The notes beneath the pieces are model-generated. The model did not search any database. It was not told where the DNA came from and was given only the letters and a program-made list of their open reading frames with translations. A DNA stretch of 45,502 nucleotides from Deltaproteobacteria bacterium (GTDB lineage: Bacteria; Myxococcota; UBA796; SXON01), in NCBI GenBank assembly GCA_947483545.1, contig CANKNP010000003.1, positions 1 through 45,502 on the forward strand, read 5' to 3'. Below are positions 15,603-24,264 of the stretch, in pieces. Positions within the stretch are counted from its first letter, which is position 1; every line of letters starts with the position of its first letter. The position numbers and the translations under genes are program-made.

Positions 15603-17799
15603 ACGCCGTTTTCCTCGTCTGTGCCTGTGGCTGCTCCCCGCGCTGCTCCCCTCCGCCTACGCCGCGCCGCCAGACCCCGCCGCGAACCCAGAGGCGCTCG
15701 CAACCGAGGACGCCGGGGCGACGCTCACGACGCCTCGCGAACCCGGAGATCCAGAGGTCAAGGTCCTGGAGTTCGAGGCGGATCTGAACATCCGCGCGGA
15801 CATGACGCTGCAAGGCACGCACGGCCAACGCGGCGTGGATTTCCCGCTCCCGCGCAGCTGGGAGCTGACCGCCGATCCCGTGCTCCACATCGAGTTCGCC
15901 CACTCTGCGGCGCTGCTGCCGCACCGCTCCCACCTCACCGTTCTGGTCAACGGCCACCCCATCGGCACGGAGCGCCTGGATGCGGACAGCGTCTCCGACG
16001 GCGCTTTCGACGTTCGCCTGCCCCGCAGCCTGCTCCAGGACTACAACACCGTCGTCTTCTCCGCGGTCCAACACTACACCGATGACTGCGAGGATCCGTT
16101 TGATCCTGCGCTTTGGACGCGCATCGCGCGGCGATCGACGCTGAGCGTGCCCTACCGACGCCGCCCGATCGTCGATGGGCTGGAGGCCTGGCCGTTCCCC
16201 ATCATCGACGGCCGGGGCATCGGGCCCGTCCAGCTCACGCCCGTGTTGGCGGGCGCACCAACGCCGGAGACGACACGCGCGGCCGGGGAGGTCGCGCTGG
16301 CCCTGGGCCGCCTGGCCAGCTACCGTACAGTGCAGGTCGCACCGGCGGTCGCTCGGCTTGAGAATGCGCGCACCGCCGCGATCATCGTGGGCTCCGTGGC
16401 CGAAACGCCTGCCGTCGAGGCGCTGCTTGGCCCGCTCACGCTCAGCGCGTCGGACGGCATCGTCGCGGTCGTGCCGAACCCTTCGGATCCCTCGCTGCCT
16501 ATCCTGATCGTGAGCGGGGGTGGGCCTGAGGGGGTGGCCCGAGCGGCCCAGGCGCTGACTGGCCAGGACCGGGAGCCCGTGCTGTCGGGGCCGTGGTCTG
16601 TGGTTCGAATGGTCACTGCCGCGGATCCGCCCCCGAACACACAGAACCCGCGCCCGGCGCCGCGCGAGGGGAAGTTCCCGCTGGCCGCGCTTGGGTTCAA
16701 GAGCCACACCGTTCGAGGCTATTTTCCCGACGCGATCCGGATCCCGGTGCGCCTTGAAGGCGACACCTTCATCCGGCCCGGTGGCGGCGACCTCAAGCTG
16801 CGGTACGCGTACTCGGCCCAGTTGGACTCGGCCCTGGCCGCGATGGAGGTGCGCCTCGATGGCCTCTCGCTCCGCAGCGTGCCGCTCGACCGCATCGAGG
16901 GCCGAGAGGACGGCGAGCTGGAGCTTCGACTGCCCGAAGAGCTGATCACGCCCAACTCCAGACTGGAGGTGGTTTTCCACCTCTTTCCCCGCGAGTTCGA
17001 CGCTTGCAAGCACATCGCCGACCAACAGATCTGGGGGACGGTGTTCGATATGTCCACGTTGGAGATCCCCCGGGATCACATCGCTGACATGCCCGATCTC
17101 GGCAGGTTGCGGTTCGATGGTTGGCCTCTTCGGGCGGACGCCGCGGACGGAGACGTCATCACGGTCCTGCCCGATCAGCCGAGCGCTGAGGCCTGGGCCG
17201 CCGGGCTTGAGCTGGCCGCCATGGTGGGCCGGATGTCGCTCGCGGACAACCCCGGGTTCCAACTGGAGCTCGCGTCCGCGATCTCGTTCAGCCAGAACCC
17301 GAACGCCCACTTCGTGCTCCTCGCGGACCAGAGCAAGCACACGCTCTACGACTCCCTGGCCGCCGGGAAGGTGCTCGCGATCACCGAGGCCGAGTCCGAA
17401 CGCACGCTCAACGGGCCGGATGCGGCGACGCTGCTCGCCGCGCAGGGGAGCCTCGCCATCGACTCGATCGAGCAGATCCTGCACCCAGCCAACAGCGCGC
17501 GCAGCACGTTGGTGCTTCACGCGGGGACGACGACGGGGCTCGCCCTGCTGGTGGACACGCTCTCGGACGCTGGCAAGGTCAGCCTGCTCGAGGGCAACGC
17601 GGTGACCGTCGCCGCGGACGGCTCCGTCCGGGTGCTCGACACCGCGCGCCGCCATCGCTGGGGCACGCTCCCGATGGCCACCGAGGCCCAATTGGGCGTC
17701 CGCCGCTACTGGGGCGCCCTCGGAGGCGCCCTCGTGGCCGCAGCGCTCGCGATCGTGCTGGTGGTGCGCGTCTGGACGGAGTCGAGGAAGGACGAGTGA
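15592..17799 (+). CDS. bcsB: Cellulose synthase periplasmic subunit BcsB
   Basis: A 735-residue secreted, membrane-anchored subunit that guides the nascent glucan out of BcsA. A signal peptide occupies residues 1-25 (ending SAYA). The two jelly-roll/flavodoxin-like repeats of BcsB are represented by GVDFPLPRSWELTADPVLHI with LTVLVNGHPIG, and again by LKLRYAYSAQLDSALAAMEV with FDACKHIADQQIWGT. The C-terminal hydrophobic segment (about 703-727) followed by basic residues is the anchor that packs against BcsA. Length fits the family. The start overlaps the zinc-finger gene and the stop overlaps bcsZ (GTGA at 17796). Confidence 0.95.
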   Translation: MLPERRFPRLCLWLLPALLPSAYAAPPDPAANPEALATEDAGATLTTPREPGDPEVKVLEFEADLNIRADMTLQGTHGQRGVDFPLPRSWELTADPVLHIEFAHSAALLPHRSHLTVLVNGHPIGTERLDADSVSDGAFDVRLPRSLLQDYNTVVFSAVQHYTDDCEDPFDPALWTRIARRSTLSVPYRRRPIVDGLEAWPFPIIDGRGIGPVQLTPVLAGAPTPETTRAAGEVALALGRLASYRTVQVAPAVARLENARTAAIIVGSVAETPAVEALLGPLTLSASDGIVAVVPNPSDPSLPILIVSGGGPEGVARAAQALTGQDREPVLSGPWSVVRMVTAADPPPNTQNPRPAPREGKFPLAALGFKSHTVRGYFPDAIRIPVRLEGDTFIRPGGGDLKLRYAYSAQLDSALAAMEVRLDGLSLRSVPLDRIEGREDGELELRLPEELITPNSRLEVVFHLFPREFDACKHIADQQIWGTVFDMSTLEIPRDHIADMPDLGRLRFDGWPLRADAADGDVITVLPDQPSAEAWAAGLELAAMVGRMSLADNPGFQLELASAISFSQNPNAHFVLLADQSKHTLYDSLAAGKVLAITEAESERTLNGPDAATLLAAQGSLAIDSIEQILHPANSARSTLVLHAGTTTGLALLVDTLSDAGKVSLLEGNAVTVAADGSVRVLDTARRHRWGTLPMATEAQLGVRRYWGALGGALVAAALAIVLVVRVWTESRKDE

Positions 17800-18893
17800 T
17801 CGGGATCGCCGTCACGACACTGCTGGCTGCGGCGCCCGCCTACGCGGGTGAGGACCTGCTGGCCGAGACCTGGGCGGCCTACCGGAGGAGCTTCATCCAA
17901 GCAGACGGGCGGGTGATCGATCGCGGCGACGCGGACAAGACGACGTCGGAGGGGCAAGCCTACGCGCTGGTTCGGGCGCTCATCATGGAGGACGAGGAGA
18001 CCTTCTCGCACCTTCGAACCTGGACGACCGCCAACTTGCAGGGTGGCGACCCGACGCGACTGCCAGCGTGGTCGTGGGGCAAGGCGGCGGACGGGACCTG
18101 GGGGGTCACGGATCCGATGCCCGCCTCGGACGCCGACGAGTGGATGGCCTGGGCGCTGCTGGGTGCGGCCAAACAGTTCGAAAACCCCGCCTATAAAGAA
18201 GAAGCGCTGGGCATCCTCGCGCACATCTGGGACGAAGAGACCATGGAGATCGCGGGCCAACGGGTGCTCCTGCCCGGTCCGTGGGCCAAGGGCACTGATC
18301 CCGTCCGCCTGAACCCCTCCTACTGGCTGCCGTTCGCTTGGCGCACCTTCGCGGAGGCGGACCCCGCGCACCCTTGGGAGAGCTTGCTGGACCCGACCTA
18401 CGCGCTTTTCGAGGAGTGCAGAGCGGCCAGCGCGCTCCCTTCGGACTGGTGCTACGTCCGGCTGATCGACGGCGCCGTGGTGCCCGCCCCCCGGGGCCAC
18501 GAAGCCGACGATGACTTCGGCTTCGAGGCCTTCCGCATCGCCTGGACCCTGGCCGCCGAGGTCCAATGGCACCGGGAGGTGCGCGCGCGCCGGCTCCTCC
18601 GCGACTTTGGGGAGCTCGCCGATCTCTGGACCGAGACGGGGCGGGTCCCCGCGGGCATCGCGCCGGGTGGCAGGGCCCGCGTGGATTGGACGTACCAGGG
18701 GCTCTACGGCTCGATGCTGCCTGCGTGGGCGATCGTCCGGAAAGGCACCGCCGAGCTGCTTTGGGACGGGGTCATCGCCCCCTCGCGCGGCCCGCACGGC
18801 TGGGGCGCGACCACCGACTACTATGGACAGAACTGGGTTTGGCTCGGCTACGCGCTGTGGACCGGCCGGGTCGGGCCTCAGGGGCCCCCGTGA
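17796..18893 (+). CDS. bcsZ: Periplasmic endo-1,4-beta-glucanase BcsZ (GH8)
   Basis: A 365-residue GH8 family cellulase with a signal peptide ending at AYA (residues 15-17). The catalytic acid motif TTSEGQAYALV places Glu52 at the position of E. coli BcsZ Glu55. ASDADEWMAWALL is the conserved Asp-containing substrate-binding motif, and NPSYWLPFAW is also shared. At the position where E. coli has YDAIR (base), this protein has FEAFR, an Asp to Glu change. BcsZ trims glucan during cellulose export. The GTG start overlaps the bcsB stop and the stop overlaps the bcsC start, showing tight translational coupling. Confidence 0.92.
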   Translation: MIGIAVTTLLAAAPAYAGEDLLAETWAAYRRSFIQADGRVIDRGDADKTTSEGQAYALVRALIMEDEETFSHLRTWTTANLQGGDPTRLPAWSWGKAADGTWGVTDPMPASDADEWMAWALLGAAKQFENPAYKEEALGILAHIWDEETMEIAGQRVLLPGPWAKGTDPVRLNPSYWLPFAWRTFAEADPAHPWESLLDPTYALFEECRAASALPSDWCYVRLIDGAVVPAPRGHEADDDFGFEAFRIAWTLAAEVQWHREVRARRLLRDFGELADLWTETGRVPAGIAPGGRARVDWTYQGLYGSMLPAWAIVRKGTAELLWDGVIAPSRGPHGWGATTDYYGQNWVWLGYALWTGRVGPQGPP

Positions 18894-21800
18894 TCCTGCT
18901 CGCGCTCCTTGGGCTGGGGTCGCCTGCCTTTGCGCTCTCACCGCTGCCCCGCCCCGACCGCGCGCTCGTCGTCGATATCGAGACCGAGGCGTTCGCTGAG
19001 GTTGGCCGCCAGCCCCTGGACCCCGTGCTCCGCCTGGCGCTCGCCAACCTCCTCGCTGTGGAGCGCCCGGAGGAGACCCTTGAGATCCTGAGGGGTCTGC
19101 TGACCGACGACACCGTTGGACCGAAGGCCCGCGCCGCGCTCACCGCCCGGCTGATCTCCGCGCCGGCCAAGCGCTCCTGGGACTCGCTCTACAAGCTCGC
19201 CCTGACCGGAGGGGCGCCGAACGATGCCGTCGCATTGCGAGCCCAGCAAGCTGCTGCGGCGCGTCTGCCCAAGACCCCGGCGACCCAGCCGAAGCCTGCC
19301 TCCGTAAAGGATCTGGAGGCGGCGTGGCGGGAGGCACCCACGAGCCCCGAGCTCTCCCGGCTGTGGGGGGAGGCGCGCCTGACGGCCGGGGCCAACGAGG
19401 AGGCCCTGTCGCCTCTCGGCGTCGTGCTCGACGCCTGGCCAGCGGACCGGGCGGTGCTCGGCCTCTACACCAAAGCTGCGCTTGGCGCCGGCAAAGGACC
19501 GCTCGCGCTGGATCGTCTGCGGGCGGGGATCGCAGCTGCGCAAGACGGGAAAAGCCGAGACACGCTCCTGGGGGATCTGACGCGCGTCGCCGTCGTTGTC
19601 GCGGAGGCGCACAAGTCCGCCGAGCGGCCGGAGGCTGCGTTGCAGGCCTACATGCTCGCGCTGGCGGTTCGCCCCAGGGACACCGCCGTGGTGCTCGGCG
19701 CCGCCGGCCTCGAGTGGCAGACCCAGGATCTTGAGGCCGCGTGGGCGCTCTACAACTGGGCGCTCACGTTGGAACCCGGGCGGGTGGACGCACTGCTTGG
19801 CGCGCTGACCGTGGGCCTCTCGGCGGGCCACGGGGCCGAAGCGAGGCTCCTGCTGGACGCTGTGCGGTCCAAGGACCCGCGCGTCACGGCCCTGCGCGCG
19901 AGCGTGGCCCGCGCTGAGCGAGCGAAGGACGCGCTGGCCGCCGTGCGCAGCGGGGACGCTGCGCTCGCGGTCACAGAGTTTCAGGCGCTGCTGGCGAAGG
20001 GCGACCAAGAGCCAGAGTTCTTCCACGGCCTCGCCGACGCGCTCGCCTCGCTCGGCCGGCACGAGGACGCCATCCTCGCGTGGCGAGAGGCGCTCCGTTT
20101 GGATCCTCTGGACGCCTGGGCTGTCGTCGGCGAGGCCAACGCGCTCGTGACCCTCGGCCGACCGCAAGACGCCCGCAGCCGGCTCGCCGAAGCTTTCCCC
20201 AAGTATCCACCCCCGGGAGCCGCCGAGGAGCGCCGGCGGGTCGAGGCTCGCGCGTACCGGATGGAGGGCGACGCCGCGCGTGCCGCAGGCGACCTCACCC
20301 TCGCGCTGCAGTCCTACGGCTATGCGCTCGGCGCGTTCCCCGACGTGTGGGCCTGCGTCAGCATCGGCGGGCTCTACCTTGCCGATGGGCAGCTCGCGCT
20401 CGCGCTCGCGTTCTACGACGAGGCGCTGCGCCTCGCGCCTGGGGAAGACGTCGCGATCGCCGGCCGCGCGCTCACCCTGGAGGCGCTCGGTCGGCCTGCC
20501 GAGGGCCTCGCGCTCCTGGACGCCCAGATCGCCGCAGCGCCCTCCGATGTGAACCGGGCGGCGCGCGCGGATCTCGCGCCCCGCGTGGCCGTCGCCCTGG
20601 CGATGGAAGCGCGCGAGGCCGGGGACCTGCATCGCGCCAGGCAGATCGTGAACGCGGCGCTGGCCGACGGGCGGCCCATCACCGGTCTGTACGCTGCCCT
20701 CGCCCTGGTCGAACTCGATCTTGGCAACGCTGAGGCCGCGGTCCGGGCTTCCCGCGCCGCGCTGATCATCGACCCGTCCAGCGCATGGGCCCGAAGCGTG
20801 ATGGTCGCTGCTGGCCGAGCCTGCGGCTGCACCCGCACCATCCTCGGTGAGCTCGCGGCTGCGGTGGCGGCTCATCCCAGCCAGGCGGCGAGCCAGGACG
20901 AGGCGGAGGCCCGCTTGGACGCAGCGCTTCAGGAAGCGGAGCGGCGCCATCGGGAGGGGCGTGATCAGGACGCCGTGGACGCGCTCGAACGCGCTGAGAA
21001 GCTCGCGGACCGCCCGGATCTGCTCTCCCGCGTGGCGGGCGGTTGGCTGGGTCTTGGGCGCGGGCGGGAGGCCCTGGCGCTGTATGAACGCGCGCTGGTC
21101 GGCGCGCCGGACGACATCATCGCGATCATCGGCCGCGCGGGCGCGCTGGAGGCCGTCCGACGGCTGGCCGCCGCCGAGAACGCCCTCGTCCGCGAATACG
21201 AGCGGCTCGGCGACCCCCGCCTGGGCATCGCGCTCGCGGATACTCAGCGGCGACGCGGCCGCTATCCCAGCGCCGTTCGCGTGCTCGCCAAGGTCGGCAC
21301 CACCGTCACGATCCCGACCGAGTCCGCGTCCCCCACCGCCCCCACCCTCCCCACCCTACCGTTGCCCTCTGGCGCGACGCCCGACCTCGCCCTCGGACAA
21401 AACGCCAAAGCGTCCGTCACCCTCGACGTCTCCGTTGAAAAAGCCCGGGTCGCCGCCGCCGTCGCCCGTCAGCGCGCCCCCCGCGCCTCGGCCTCCGTCG
21501 CGTACTTGTCCCGCGGGCTCCCCGGCGCCGTCGGCCTCGACGCCCTGATGGTCCCGATCGACACGGGCCCCTCCCCCGCTGGCCCCGTCCGCATCGACAT
21601 CGAGCTGGTCCCCATCCACCTCTCCGACGGCACGATCACCGACGATGGCGTGGCCGCCTCCGTCGGTCTCGCCACCCCCGATGCGCGACTATTCGGCTTC
21701 AACGCCCGTCTCGGCACCAGCCCGATCGGCTTTGTCGGCGGCGTGTACCCCACCTGGAGCGCCCGCCTGGCCGCCCGCCTCGTCCCGAACCTCTCGCTCG

Positions 21801-22507
21801 GCTTCGCCACCGGCCGCGCGCCGCGTGGCGATTCCCGCGTGAGCTGGGCCGGCGACGTGTTCACCTCCACCGGTCAGCTCTACGGCCGGGTCTCGGAGAT
21901 CTGGGGCCAGGCCTGGACGAGCTGGACGCCGCCCCACGCGGACCTTGGCCTCTCGGGACGGGGCGGCTACGTCGAGGGGATCGGTGTCGCGCCGAACCCC
22001 TTCGGCGAAGGGGTGGTCTGGGCCGGCCGCACCTTCCCAATCCAGCGCGTGAACCTGCGCGCCGGTGTGGACGGCGTGGCGCTCACCTACGCCCGCCGCG
22101 AGGACGAGTTCATCCCCGGTCACGGCGGTTACTTCAGCCCACCCCTTTTTGTGCTCGGGCTCGCTCGGATCGACGTGGACTACAGCGCTGAGCGGCTCCG
22201 CATCTGCGCGGGCGTGGGCGGCGGGCCCCGCTACCAGGACGGCGGCGACACCGCCTTCGCTGGGTCTGGCGTCGCCGGCACCGGCACCGCGCACATCGGC
22301 CTCGGCGCTCGCGTCGCCAGCCGTTGGGACCTCACCCTCGACTCCCGCGGCCAGATCAGCACCGACGGGTGGCATCAGGTCGGCGCCCTCGCCCGGCTCA
22401 CCTGGGGTGTTCCCACGGCATTGCCCGGCGCACCTTCGCTGACTACCCTTGCCGCTCCAGGCCTCGCCCTCCCCGGCGATGGTCAGGCCTGCACCGTCGC
22501 CCCCTGA
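18890..22507 (+). CDS. bcsC: Cellulose export protein BcsC (TPR plus outer-membrane barrel)
   Basis: About 1205 residues. A short GTG-initiated signal peptide (ending AFA) precedes some 780 residues of Ala/Leu-rich TPR helices, a Pro/Thr-rich linker near residues 805-825, and a beta-rich C-terminal domain. That domain matches BCSC_C: GLSGRGGYVEGIGVAPNPFG, and EFIPGHGGYFSPPLFVLGL, the hallmark GGYFSP segment. It forms the outer-membrane pore through which the glucan leaves, with the TPRs acting as a periplasmic scaffold. The start overlaps the bcsZ stop (GTGA at 18890), excluding the long in-frame extension into bcsZ. Probably the last structural gene of the operon. Confidence 0.93.
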   Translation: MILLALLGLGSPAFALSPLPRPDRALVVDIETEAFAEVGRQPLDPVLRLALANLLAVERPEETLEILRGLLTDDTVGPKARAALTARLISAPAKRSWDSLYKLALTGGAPNDAVALRAQQAAAARLPKTPATQPKPASVKDLEAAWREAPTSPELSRLWGEARLTAGANEEALSPLGVVLDAWPADRAVLGLYTKAALGAGKGPLALDRLRAGIAAAQDGKSRDTLLGDLTRVAVVVAEAHKSAERPEAALQAYMLALAVRPRDTAVVLGAAGLEWQTQDLEAAWALYNWALTLEPGRVDALLGALTVGLSAGHGAEARLLLDAVRSKDPRVTALRASVARAERAKDALAAVRSGDAALAVTEFQALLAKGDQEPEFFHGLADALASLGRHEDAILAWREALRLDPLDAWAVVGEANALVTLGRPQDARSRLAEAFPKYPPPGAAEERRRVEARAYRMEGDAARAAGDLTLALQSYGYALGAFPDVWACVSIGGLYLADGQLALALAFYDEALRLAPGEDVAIAGRALTLEALGRPAEGLALLDAQIAAAPSDVNRAARADLAPRVAVALAMEAREAGDLHRARQIVNAALADGRPITGLYAALALVELDLGNAEAAVRASRAALIIDPSSAWARSVMVAAGRACGCTRTILGELAAAVAAHPSQAASQDEAEARLDAALQEAERRHREGRDQDAVDALERAEKLADRPDLLSRVAGGWLGLGRGREALALYERALVGAPDDIIAIIGRAGALEAVRRLAAAENALVREYERLGDPRLGIALADTQRRRGRYPSAVRVLAKVGTTVTIPTESASPTAPTLPTLPLPSGATPDLALGQNAKASVTLDVSVEKARVAAAVARQRAPRASASVAYLSRGLPGAVGLDALMVPIDTGPSPAGPVRIDIELVPIHLSDGTITDDGVAASVGLATPDARLFGFNARLGTSPIGFVGGVYPTWSARLAARLVPNLSLGFATGRAPRGDSRVSWAGDVFTSTGQLYGRVSEIWGQAWTSWTPPHADLGLSGRGGYVEGIGVAPNPFGEGVVWAGRTFPIQRVNLRAGVDGVALTYARREDEFIPGHGGYFSPPLFVLGLARIDVDYSAERLRICAGVGGGPRYQDGGDTAFAGSGVAGTGTAHIGLGARVASRWDLTLDSRGQISTDGWHQVGALARLTWGVPTALPGAPSLTTLAAPGLALPGDGQACTVAP

Positions 22508-22513
22508 GGTCTC

Positions 22514-23707
22514 ATGCTCCCGCTCCTCCTGCTCGCCTGCGGCACGCCGCTCACCCCTGCCGACGACACCGGTCTGGACACCTCGCCGGACAGCGCGGAC
22601 ACAGACACAGACACAGACACAGACACAGACACAGATACGGATACCGACGCCAACTTCCCGTATGGCTCGACGATCCACACGTTTCACATCGGCCTTGAGG
22701 ACGACGCCATCTCTGCGTTGTACGCGGATCCTTATTCGGACGTATACGCCGTGTTCACCTACGAGACCGAGACCTACCCCGATGTCGCCCTTCACCTCAA
22801 GGGCAGCACGGGCTCCTTCCGGGACCTGAGCGAGAAAGCCGGCTTCAAGATCGACTTCCACGAGTGGGACCCGGATCTCCGGTTTCACGATCTGAAGCGG
22901 CTCACGCTGAACAACATGGTCCAGGACGCCACGATGTCCGCCGAGCACGCAACGTACAAGCTCTTTGAATACCTGGGCCGCCCCGCCCCGCGGCACGGCT
23001 ACGCCGAGGTGTTCGTGAACGGCGAGCTGTACGGGCTCTACGGCATCGTCGAGTCCATGGACGAGCAGTTCATCAACCGCAATTTCGAAGACGACACGGG
23101 AAACCTCTATGAGGGTGGCTACGGCGCCGATCTGATCAGCGGCAGAGAGGACAATTTTCAGGTCCAGGAGCTAGGGGAACCCGCTGATCTGTCCGATCTG
23201 GCGGCGCTGATCGAGGTCGTGGACACATCGACCGCCGACACCTACTACTCCGTTCTCTCCGCCAATTTCGACATCGACGCGCTGCTGGACGTTTGGGCGG
23301 TCGAACTTTCGGTCGCGAACACCGACGCCTACACAACCCTCGCCAACAATTATTTGATCTACCACGCCCCGACCACGGCCACCTGGACGATGTTGCCCTG
23401 GGGGCCCGACCAGTCGTTCACCGGGGATCTCGACGTCCACATGACCTACGACGGGGAGCTGGCCGTCCGCTGCGCCGCCTCCACCGAGTGTGCCGCCAAG
23501 CTGGACGAGCGCATCTCGCATGTCCTCGACGTTTGGGAGTCCTCGGACCTGGAGGGTTTCGTCGCCGCAGAGACCGTGAACATCGAAGAGGCGTGCCGCG
23601 CCGATCCTCGCAGTCCCTGGGGCGACTACGGCTGTCGCGATGCGCAAGAGGCCATGCGCACGTGGACCACCGCACGACCGGACATCGTTCGCGGGATGCT
23701 CCCGTAA
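22514..23707 (+). CDS. CotH-kinase-like lipoprotein with Asp-Thr repeat linker
   Basis: A 397-residue predicted lipoprotein. The signal MLPLLLLACG has lipobox LLAC and is followed by a disordered Asp/Thr stretch coded by a hexanucleotide repeat. From residue ~50 the protein follows the CotH family: HLKGSTGS, FKIDFHEW, RLTLNNMVQDATMSAEHATY, RPAPRHGYAEVFVNGELYGL and GNLYEGGY. CotH is an atypical protein kinase on spore coats; many bacterial relatives are exported and their substrates are unknown. The later motif WGPDQSF corresponds roughly to the metal-binding region. The gene starts 6 bp after bcsC, so it may be cotranscribed with the cellulose operon and act on surface structures (inference). 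Confidence 0.85.
   Translation: MLPLLLLACGTPLTPADDTGLDTSPDSADTDTDTDTDTDTDTDTDANFPYGSTIHTFHIGLEDDAISALYADPYSDVYAVFTYETETYPDVALHLKGSTGSFRDLSEKAGFKIDFHEWDPDLRFHDLKRLTLNNMVQDATMSAEHATYKLFEYLGRPAPRHGYAEVFVNGELYGLYGIVESMDEQFINRNFEDDTGNLYEGGYGADLISGREDNFQVQELGEPADLSDLAALIEVVDTSTADTYYSVLSANFDIDALLDVWAVELSVANTDAYTTLANNYLIYHAPTTATWTMLPWGPDQSFTGDLDVHMTYDGELAVRCAASTECAAKLDERISHVLDVWESSDLEGFVAAETVNIEEACRADPRSPWGDYGCRDAQEAMRTWTTARPDIVRGMLP
22601..22636 (+). repeat. In-frame ACAGAC hexanucleotide microsatellite
   Basis: Six units of ACAGAY (the first five ACAGAC) run from 22601 to 22636 and continue as degenerate units to about 22648, coding alternating Asp and Thr just after the lipidation site. Slippage would change linker length in steps of two residues without breaking the frame, so it is a length-variable tether rather than an on/off switch. 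Confidence 0.85.
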
Positions 23708-24264
23708 TGGCGCGCAGCCTCACCCCGATGCTCTCCGAGCAGGACATCCGCGCCCGGATGCCTGCCCTCGCGGCGGAGATCCTGGCGGCGATGCCCCCGG
23801 CGGCCCAGGCGGAGGGCGTCATCGTGGTCGGGCCGCTCAAGGGCTGCGTCATCTTCATGGCGGACCTGTCGCGCGAGCTGTGGCGGTTGAACCTGTCCCA
23901 CTCGTTCGATTTCCTCAGGCTCGCCAGCTATGGCGCGGGCACTGAGTCCTCCGGCGTCGTCCGACTCGAAGGCGACCTCATCCATCCCGTCGAAGGCCGC
24001 CACGTCCTGCTCGTCGACGACATCTGCGACACCGGCCGCACCCTCGAATTCGCCACCGCGCACCTGCTCAGTCGCGGCGCACGGGCGGTCACGACCTCCG
24101 TGCTCATGGACAAGCCCTCTCGCCGGGCCGTGCCCCTGGCGGTGGATCACGTGGCGTTCACCATCCCGAACGCGTTTGTCGTCGGGTACGGCTGCGACCT
24201 CGCAGAGGCGTACCGCGGGATTCCGTATATTGGGGTGTTGGGGCCGGAGACGGGCGAACCCTAG
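23707..24264 (+). CDS. hpt: Hypoxanthine phosphoribosyltransferase
   Basis: A 185-residue type I phosphoribosyltransferase of purine salvage, making IMP or GMP from hypoxanthine or guanine and PRPP. The PRPP loop VLLVDDICDTGRTL and the upstream VVGPLKGCVIFMADL are diagnostic of HPRT, as are FDFLRLASYGAGT and, near the end, FVVGYGCDLAEAYRGIPYIG. The ATG at 23707 shares its A with the TAA of the CotH-like gene, suggesting coupling; a second in-frame ATG seven codons later is possible. The 3' end is convergent with the carboxypeptidase gene, and the two stop codons share the palindrome CTAG (24261-24264). Confidence 0.95.
   Translation: MARSLTPMLSEQDIRARMPALAAEILAAMPPAAQAEGVIVVGPLKGCVIFMADLSRELWRLNLSHSFDFLRLASYGAGTESSGVVRLEGDLIHPVEGRHVLLVDDICDTGRTLEFATAHLLSRGARAVTTSVLMDKPSRRAVPLAVDHVAFTIPNAFVVGYGCDLAEAYRGIPYIGVLGPETGEP

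Noticed and set aside
15553..17691. Long open frame antisense to bcsB
   Set aside because: The BcsB signal peptide, repeats and anchor are on the plus strand; the antisense sequence is low-complexity.
18938..20950. Long open frame of about 670 codons antisense to bcsC
   Set aside because: The plus strand clearly encodes TPR repeats of BcsC; the antisense protein is Arg/Gly/Glu-rich without domains, a usual by-product of high GC.
22597..22650. Possible CRISPR or origin iterons in the ACAGAC tract
   Set aside because: It is an in-frame coding microsatellite for an Asp/Thr linker.
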